From Onchidella celtica (lineage: Eukaryota; Mollusca; Gastropoda; Systellommatophora; Onchidiidae): a DNA stretch of 64,000 nt. Numbering within the stretch: the stretch's first letter is position 1; each line of letters begins with the position of its first letter. Under the pieces are notes generated by a model, which was not told the DNA's origin, did not search any database, and saw nothing but the letters and a program-made list of their open reading frames with translations. Below are positions 36,601 through 44,500 of this stretch, one piece after another. The position numbers and the translations under genes are program-made. The DNA lies in contig OZ007567.1 of NCBI GenBank assembly GCA_963931925.1, forward strand, positions 90,376,998-90,440,997, written 5' to 3'.

Positions 36601-39600
36601 AGCCGGTGTACAACACATCCAGAGTGGCCATTCCATAAAATAATAACGCAGTGGCCAACATGGCCCACTGACCGTCCATAACACAGACGCTGCATCCCAA
36701 TGCAGGCCATCCTCATAGGCCCACTCCCATTATTAGTACTAACCCGCCCCAGGGCTATTGTATTGGTTACTTCCCTTCCCAATCGATACTGAAGGGTCAT
36801 GCCCTTTGACCTTAGCCGCGGAGCTATGCCGCCAGGCTAACATGTGTATGACACACCACTAGATACATAAAGTAATGTGTACATTCCTTAAAATGAAACT
36901 GTCCTTCACACACTTACGAAACTCATAGAAGCATAATACATCTGGATAACTATAATACATGCACATGATATATATATATATGTCGGCGAGACTCATTGCA
37001 ACATGTGTAGACTCACTGAAACATTGTTCATCCACCGCCGCACATAGAACAATCCTGGGGCTCACCCATGTGAGGCCCAACTAATATTATACATCTCCAA
37101 TACATGTAATTAATTACTCATCTTAAACACTAAACACGCAATCACAATCACACTGCTCTCTATAGCATAGTGGTACTGGCAAGGTACACAAATACCCGTA
37201 ATACAATCAAGCGTATAGTGCCGCTCGCTGTAACATAAGCCATCCACATCAACATGTCAGGAAATCCTCACTGCCTACCACAACAAGGCAATGCTACACA
37301 TACACTATATATATGCACACAAGCAAATCGTGGTAGCTTGGTTAGCGAGCCATCATTATCATCTAGCACCGCAAACGTTAACTTTGACAATAAAGTCACA
37401 ATATCAAGACACTGCGCTGCATCGCGCATCCTACACGTCTAATGACAATGGCAATTACCGTTGAGCCGGACTCATAATAGTCTCTGTAGATCAGCATTCT
37501 CTACGCGGCATCCAAGAAAAGGGGGGGGGGGTGCGCAAATTAAAGTCACTTCTAATATAATAGTCTCCAACTTACCCAAAGTCTCTCCGGGTCCTGCGCT
37601 ACCGCTACATGCCTTATGGGGCGGGGTGGCGATGGCAAGCATCGGCAGGCCTCTGAGCTGCTACGGGCCCGGGTTGCTGGGCTGGGTTCACTGTGCTGTC
37701 GGCTCTTGTCTCCGCGTCTATGATGGAGTGTACTGACCACTCGAACCGGCATCCTATCTATGAGCCAGCGCGGACGTCCGAGAGAGCTATTACGTAGCCC
37801 GTGTTGCACAAGTGAAAGGCTCGGACATGGAGTCCAGCCGAACAACATAACCGGTTAGGGTCCTAACACAATCGAATTTACAGTACGGTTAAAAGGGTGC
37901 ACACAAAAGTCAATTAGGTATCCCAGTAAACTGCAGAAATTACTCTAACGACCCCTCCAGCAATAATTGAATAAATTTGACCCAGGTTGGATTTATCGGG
38001 GATAACATGCGTCTAACTCGTGGTTTACTTTAAATCCGAGATCCTCTTATTAATCATTTCAATAGGACACGTGCATCAAAGCACAACGAAATTGGTACCA
38101 TTATAAAGTGGAAACTTGCTGCTAAAATTCTAACTGACTACTTATACCAGAAACTCGGTAGTAGTTTTAATATAAATTTTCAAAGTGTCAGGACTAACAA
38201 CATTCGACAATTTTGTGCGGGATACTTTCGTCCATTAATACGACGTATCTCCATTGATAACAAACGTTATCATGAGTACCTATTTTGTACCGATAGGGTA
38301 TTGTCTACTCTCAAAAATGAATTCGGGTTCCCGTCTTTCTGTCGGTGGATAACAACGAGTGAGCGCGTTGTAAGAAACTTAAAGCCATGATATAAGAGTT
38401 GGAAGCCCCGTGGTCAACATTTCCAACTGACCAATCAAAATGCGCGCTTTTCACCGTGATGTGAATAACGGGTCCCGCGCTAGTATTACAAGGGAAATAA
38501 TCCAATTAATGGTACTCGGCCAAGTGTCCATAAACTACTATGAGTGGCCGTCCCTCACTCACGCACTAGAGCTACCATGAAAGCACATTAAAAACAAAAA
38601 GTCGTTCATCCTCTCACAGGAAAAGACGTGAAAGGGGAAGAGTAAAAATAACTCATGCAGACAAGTGGGAAAAGCGTGCGTGTATGAGTGGTGTGGAAGT
38701 CTGAATGAGGCGAAAGCGCTGGATGACTATCACTGCAAGTTAGAAGGTCCTACGGATCGGACCTGTGACTAAGAGCCCGTCGGGCGGACGTAAAGGGAAG
38801 CGGTCGAGAAGACTAGTGAGAGTCTTTCCAGTTATGACTGGTATGTAGAACGTTGATTGATTATTATGATTGATGTATTATATTATATTCGTCTATTACC
38901 ATGATGTGAATAAGTATATGTGAGGAATGTGGAAGTCCTTGATATTGGATATAGCAATGTGCGCCATGAGCGATAGATGAAAGTGAGTTCATGGATTTGT
39001 AGCGCGAGTGAGTAGTGTGTACTCCGATGGAAGTGTGTTACCGTAAGATGTGTGGTGAGTGAAAGGTGAACTAGTGTGTGTACGCTTCATGGGTTGTAAG
39101 GAGAGGTGGAGTGAATAGAAATGGTAGGGTATTATACCAATGTAATGTTATTCTTGTAGGTGTCGGGGACGGGCCGCAGAGCCACCTCGATGAGCACAGG
39201 GGATAGGCCAGCATAGGGCCGGAGGCCACACATAGGCCAGAAGTGAGGCTGTCAGTGCAGGACAGTAGAGGCACATAAAGTCGTGGCAGTCAGGCCACGG
39301 ACAGGGACGTAGATATGAGAGTGAATGAGATACTATATTGTTGCCATGTTGATAGGCTAGTGAACTGATACTATGTTGTTGCCATGTTGATGGCTATGGA
39401 ATTAATAATGTGTTATTGCCCTGCTGAGGTGCTAGGGGAGTGCTAAGGTGTATGACAATAGGAAGGTGATATTGAGAGACTGCGGTGCCAGTGAATTATT
39501 AATGTACTATTAAGACCCTGAGGGGAGAGGCTGAGGCCGAAGTGCCTTTAGGAGTAACTACCGGATTGTGGATCCGAGGGAGAGGGTGTGTGAGAATAAG

Positions 39601-41551
39601 GCCGTTGTACGGCAGTTGATTTCAATAATATAATGTACGTAATTGCGCTATTATCTGTATAATTATGTTTAATAAATGTGTGAGTCTGATGGATTGTTCT
39701 GTTAAGTGTTAAACTTGTTTGTTCGTGATTGTTGTCCTGTCATAAACTATTACATCTCCCAGTCTGGGATTTGTGACAATGGGAACCACATGGATTAGGT
39801 CCCACATTTGCCCTGCATTAGGTTAGACTGGCTTAACTTTCTGGGTATACTGCTTCAGTGATAATTATTTAGTATTTTGTTTCTTTCCTTTTAACCAAAA
39901 TCGTTGTTGTTGTTGTGCTGTTGTTTTCTGTCAACTTCTGTAACTCACTCACAGCAATGCTAGAGTAAGTGCCGTATGCCACTGAATTGTAATTAACTTT
40001 TATTCCTTTCAAGATATCGGTTAGCAAAATCTGACGGCTCTACAGGGACCTTAGGTAAGTTTGGACGTTTCGTTACGGGCAAGCTCGTGCAGGTGTTGTT
40101 ACAGTTTATTGCGCATTGTATTTTGGTGGTATAAAGTAGTGGCGTCATGACACCGACGTTGTCTGTAGCAATGCTATCTGTATCTCTAGAAATGCACAGA
40201 AGCATCCCTTACTTCCTCTAGGAGATACCAACGCCAGTAATTTTTTCAGTAAACTCGCTGTTCTGCATGCTCAACACAAAAGTAACTGCTGCCACGGAGC
40301 AGTGTTAAATGCCTTCAGAAAGCCTTGGCATCATTCTGCAGGATCATAGTGAATTGTCTCACTTGAACCAGATAGCCCGTAAAACTTAATAAAAATTAAT
40401 GTTAATAAAGTGGCACAGTGTTTGAAAATGTGTGCCGATTTATACTGCCCCTGTATCTAGCCAGGGCGTGTGAAATCCACATCCCTGTCGCACATTCATC
40501 GTGATTAAGACATACGGTAGTGCAATTCCTAATCAGTGTGCTAACGACTCTGAGTACCTAGGTCTCCAAACATGATTGCCTTTTTTTTTTTTTATATGTA
40601 GGCCTACTGGGAATGCTGCTTATGTTATTTAACGAATTGCCGATGGGCGCGTAATGCACGGTGACACGGCGTCGTGAAGCCGGTCATGCTGATACATTAT
40701 TGCCTATAACCTACATCTCATTTGTCAAAATCCATTGCATTTTTTCTTGTTGCGGTTTATACCCATCATATATATATGTGTAATTATCACTAGCAGTATT
40801 TAAAAGATGCACGATATTTTATTTTAATTTTTCTCGATAACCAAACAGTGGGGAAAAAGATTTTCGATTATTTCTTTACAAGTTTCGTGAAATTGTGAAC
40901 ACTAATGATTGCCAGGTGTCGCCTATGTCTCCACAACGTGTAGCAACTGGGGTGTGTCCATGATGAGGGAGCGCTACTCAGGCATCACAGCTGGAATTGG
41001 AGCACATGAGTTAGGACACAGGTAATTTATAAAGTCACTAGCTGAGTTACCTCGCCCTTCCCGGGAGAAATATTTTGATTAGTTTCAGTTTTAGGTGGTT
41101 ATCACGGATCTGCTTCACCTTGCCTGTTCCTTTAGGTTTATTTTTGTTGCTGTTGTTGTTGTTGTTTGTGTTAAAAATGTCATCCTGCACTCCTTATGCT
41201 CGTTTATATGCGACGCACCTCGTCAGATCCTCATGAAATGGCAATAATTTGCTCACGGGTCAGTGTGTTTGATAGTGAACACATCGCAGGAAGTGATAAC
41301 GTCATGTGTTCATGGAAAAGAATGGACCGACTGCGGGAGAAATTAGCGACCCAATGCAAACTCAAAAAAATACCTCCCCACTATTTCAAGTCTCCAAATC
41401 TAAAAAGGAACGGCAAAGCGTTTAGTCCATTTTTTTTGTTTGTGTGTGTGTGTGCAAACTTTCAGCAACATAGGCCTACCTTGCCAAATAAGTCTGCAAG
41501 CTTGACAAAAGTTTGGTTAGGTTGGCGCGGGTTGTTGTTGTTTTTTCCATT

Positions 41552-41582
<31 letters not shown>

Positions 41583-44500
41583 ATGGCATTTATATAGCGC
41601 ATTTCCATTTACAATGCTCTATGCGCTTTACAGAAGCAACATGTCAACCACAGAGCAGAATGGAGCGCCTGCGAAGCGCTCAACACACTACACTGCTTCT
41701 TTCTCTCTCCCTGTCTCGCTCACTCTCTCTGCCTCTCTCTATCTCAGAGGAAATTGTAACGCAGCCTGTTAGGCACAGTTCACAACTCACGACAGTTCAC
41801 AATTCACATCACATAATATCACAACTCAAATAATATTTGAATATTTATTAATAATAATATATATTTAATAATGAATAATAAAAAAATTTTTTTTGTTGTT
41901 GCTGGTGGATTAGCAAGAGATCTGACAGAAGTAGGCTTTCAAACACATAGCTATAAGTCATTGTTGTCTCATTCCTATTTCTCTTTCCCTTAAAACCAGT
42001 GGCGTGCAGAGGTTTGGTGATGCTCCATCATGCCGGGGGCCAACTCCTTGATTGTGTACCCCAAGACTCAAGTATAGGGCCTAGACACTCTTTGATTGGA
42101 TGGCCCTGAAATGGCCGTCGCCCCCTCTGTCCCTCTCTCTGCACGCCACTGCTTGAAACTAAAGCAAGCCCATGACAAAAGGAACAGAAAGCAATTTATA
42201 TGAACATTTTTTGTTTTTGACACGGATAAATAAAATTAATCAGAATCATTTCAAATTAATACCTAACATCGAATTCTGTTTCATTACGACGTCACTCCCC
42301 TCCCTTTAATGCTATTTTAGACTGCACCTACATGTATTTGTGAACATGGGGTTAGAATTTATGCAGCAAAATTTAAACCTTAGTTTCACTGGAGATTCCT
42401 TCTTGTGCCAATTGCCCTATTAAAAAAATTAAAGTTTAGAAGCTGGCACCATTCCATCCGTTATTTATATCACTGTGCTCGGAGCGATTTTGTAACCAAG
42501 TACATCAAATTGTTGATGCGCAAAGGTTTCCCGTAACATCATTAAAATAACTTGGCCACCGAAAGGAATTGAAAAGGTTATTCAGAGGTATGCGTCCTGA
42601 TCACTGGCAAATTTACCGACATTTGATTCTGCCAAAGACTATGAGTTCCTGTATTTTAATGCTCAGTTTCCAGGTTGTATTAACTTGTAGATATTTATAC
42701 ATTGGAGAGTCTCCAAGTGATTTTTTTTTTTTGAATGTTCATCTTTTTACTCTATGACTAAGCTCATTTCCTCTTCTGTCCTTCTTGAAAACAAACAATA
42801 ACAGTTTGAGCTCCAAACACGACAACATTAAGGACTACACTGGGTGCTCAAATCGCCACTATGTGATGAATTCCTACGCCTCCTATCCGAGAGGTAGCTC
42901 TCTGGCATCTCGACCGTACTATTTCTCCAACTGTTCGGCTGCCGCCATTGCAACATATCTGACAGGGACCAAGCCAGTGATGTTTTTTACAATATGTAAC
43001 AATGAGATCGTAAACCAGAATGATAATTATATTGTTTTGTATTTTTTCTTTCTCTCTGGAATGTAGTGATAAGAACGATGATGACTCCTCTGCTATATGA
43101 ATTATTAATTGTAAATTAATTAATATCAATATTGATAAATTATAATTAGATATTTTGCTGTGACAGCGCTGTCTACTTTTATCGAACTTATCCCAGCCAT
43201 GCTAAGTGAGGCGATATAGTTTCTCTATATGCTCTACTCATAAAAGAGAAAGCACTTTGAATAAATATATATAAAAGAAGAAAGGATAAGATAATAAGAA
43301 AAAGTTTTTATTTATTTATTTATTTTTACTGTATGGAATTTTTCAAACTTTTGAAAAAAAAAAAGAAAGAAAAAATGTCGATATAGCTGTCATTGTTGTC
43401 ATGTTTCTTGTCTTTTCAATCTGATGTCACTCTCAAGCGATGCTGGTTAACATCACAATTTCAACCTTTTTTCTTTTCTTTTTTGTCTGGTTCATCTCAA
43501 TCAGAGGCTCCTCGTGCACAAGGAACATACCATGGTCGTCTGCATCAGACATTCCCGCCGGTCAGTATTTTGATGCAGATCAGCAGTGTCTCATATACTT
43601 CGGGACAGGATCGAGATTTTGTCGGGTATGTTCATTTGGTAATTTCACTATCTTGTTAATACCCGAAGTTCTGATACTTTATTGAGCAACTCATCTTGAA
43701 GATCCAATGTCACAGTTAACATAACAAAGGTCAGGGAAGAGGGTGGTCAAAGACAAAACAAAAAACACCACCAGAAAATGCAGGTGGAGAAGGTGAACTG
43801 GATAGGCTTTCTCTATTTCCAGGATAAATGGCTACAAGGTATTACATGTATTATATTCATGTAGAGAGTCAGCCTGTATATTATTTTTACTATCATCATC
43901 ATAATTATTATTACTATCATTATTATTTTAATTTTATTAGTATAAGGGGAGATTAACCCCCTCCCTCACTGAGAACTCCCTTCAGAGCACAAAGCGTTTA
44001 GTATAAGGATCAAACACCGTGTTGAATAAATACAGAAGTGCTACTTTCCAGACAATTTTGACGTTTCTCTGAATGTTTATCACTGTATACTCAAGATTTA
44101 CCGTGAATTTGTTTCAGTAGCTTCTAATTTTACTCTTTTTAATATTATTTATTATTATTGTGCAGGTTGGACAAAGTGCAGACGGTTATGATAAAATGTG
44201 TATCAGAGTGCAATGTGTTAAACCCCACGCCCCAACTCAATGCGGTACAATGGTACCTTTACATGGCACCTCCTGTGGAAATAACAAGGTCCGAAGTTAC
44301 TTCAAAAATACAAGACACAATAAGATGAGACATTTAGCATGTTAAGCGTGCACAAATTTCGCACGGCCACCTAACGGCAAATGCGTGGACGTCATAAACA
44401 ATGCCGTTTTTTACAGAGCCAGTCCAGGGAAATATTGAATTTTGTTCCCTGTTCAGCTATCGCTGAAAGCCTCGATTGAAGGCTCTTACTTTGTAATTAT

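Larger units (their letters stand above)
28069..38618 (-). mobile_element. Young, structurally complete Ty3/gypsy LTR retrotransposon, 10.55 kb
   Basis: Two LTRs of 2,538 and 2,539 bp begin TGTTGG and end CTCACA on the + strand and differ, as far as I can see, only in one poly(G) run. A 4-bp target duplication GGAA flanks the element (28065-28068 and 38619-38622). Internal order on the minus strand: tRNA-Leu-type primer site, gag, pol in the -1 frame, polypurine tract. The pol order protease, RT, RNase H, integrase defines Ty3/gypsy. No envelope-like ORF is present. Near-identical LTRs mean a very recent insertion. It sits antisense in the 12.8-kb metalloprotease intron. Confidence 0.95.
27985..39778 (+). 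mobile_element. Solo LTR (about 1,240 bp) split by a younger gypsy element
   Basis: Left piece 27985-28068 begins TGTCACGAGTGG; right piece 38619-39778 ends GATTTGTGACA. A perfect 5-bp duplication ATGGG (27980-27984 and 39779-39783) flanks the pair. An AATAAA lies about 110 bp before the right end, suggesting + orientation. After removing the gypsy element and its 4-bp duplication, the two parts form one uninterrupted LTR-like unit with no internal region. Confidence 0.8.

Noticed and set aside
27970-39762. Alternative solo-LTR boundaries TGTAACTGG ... CTATTACA
   Set aside because: No target-site duplication at those ends, whereas TGTCAC ... GTGACA has a perfect ATGGG duplication.
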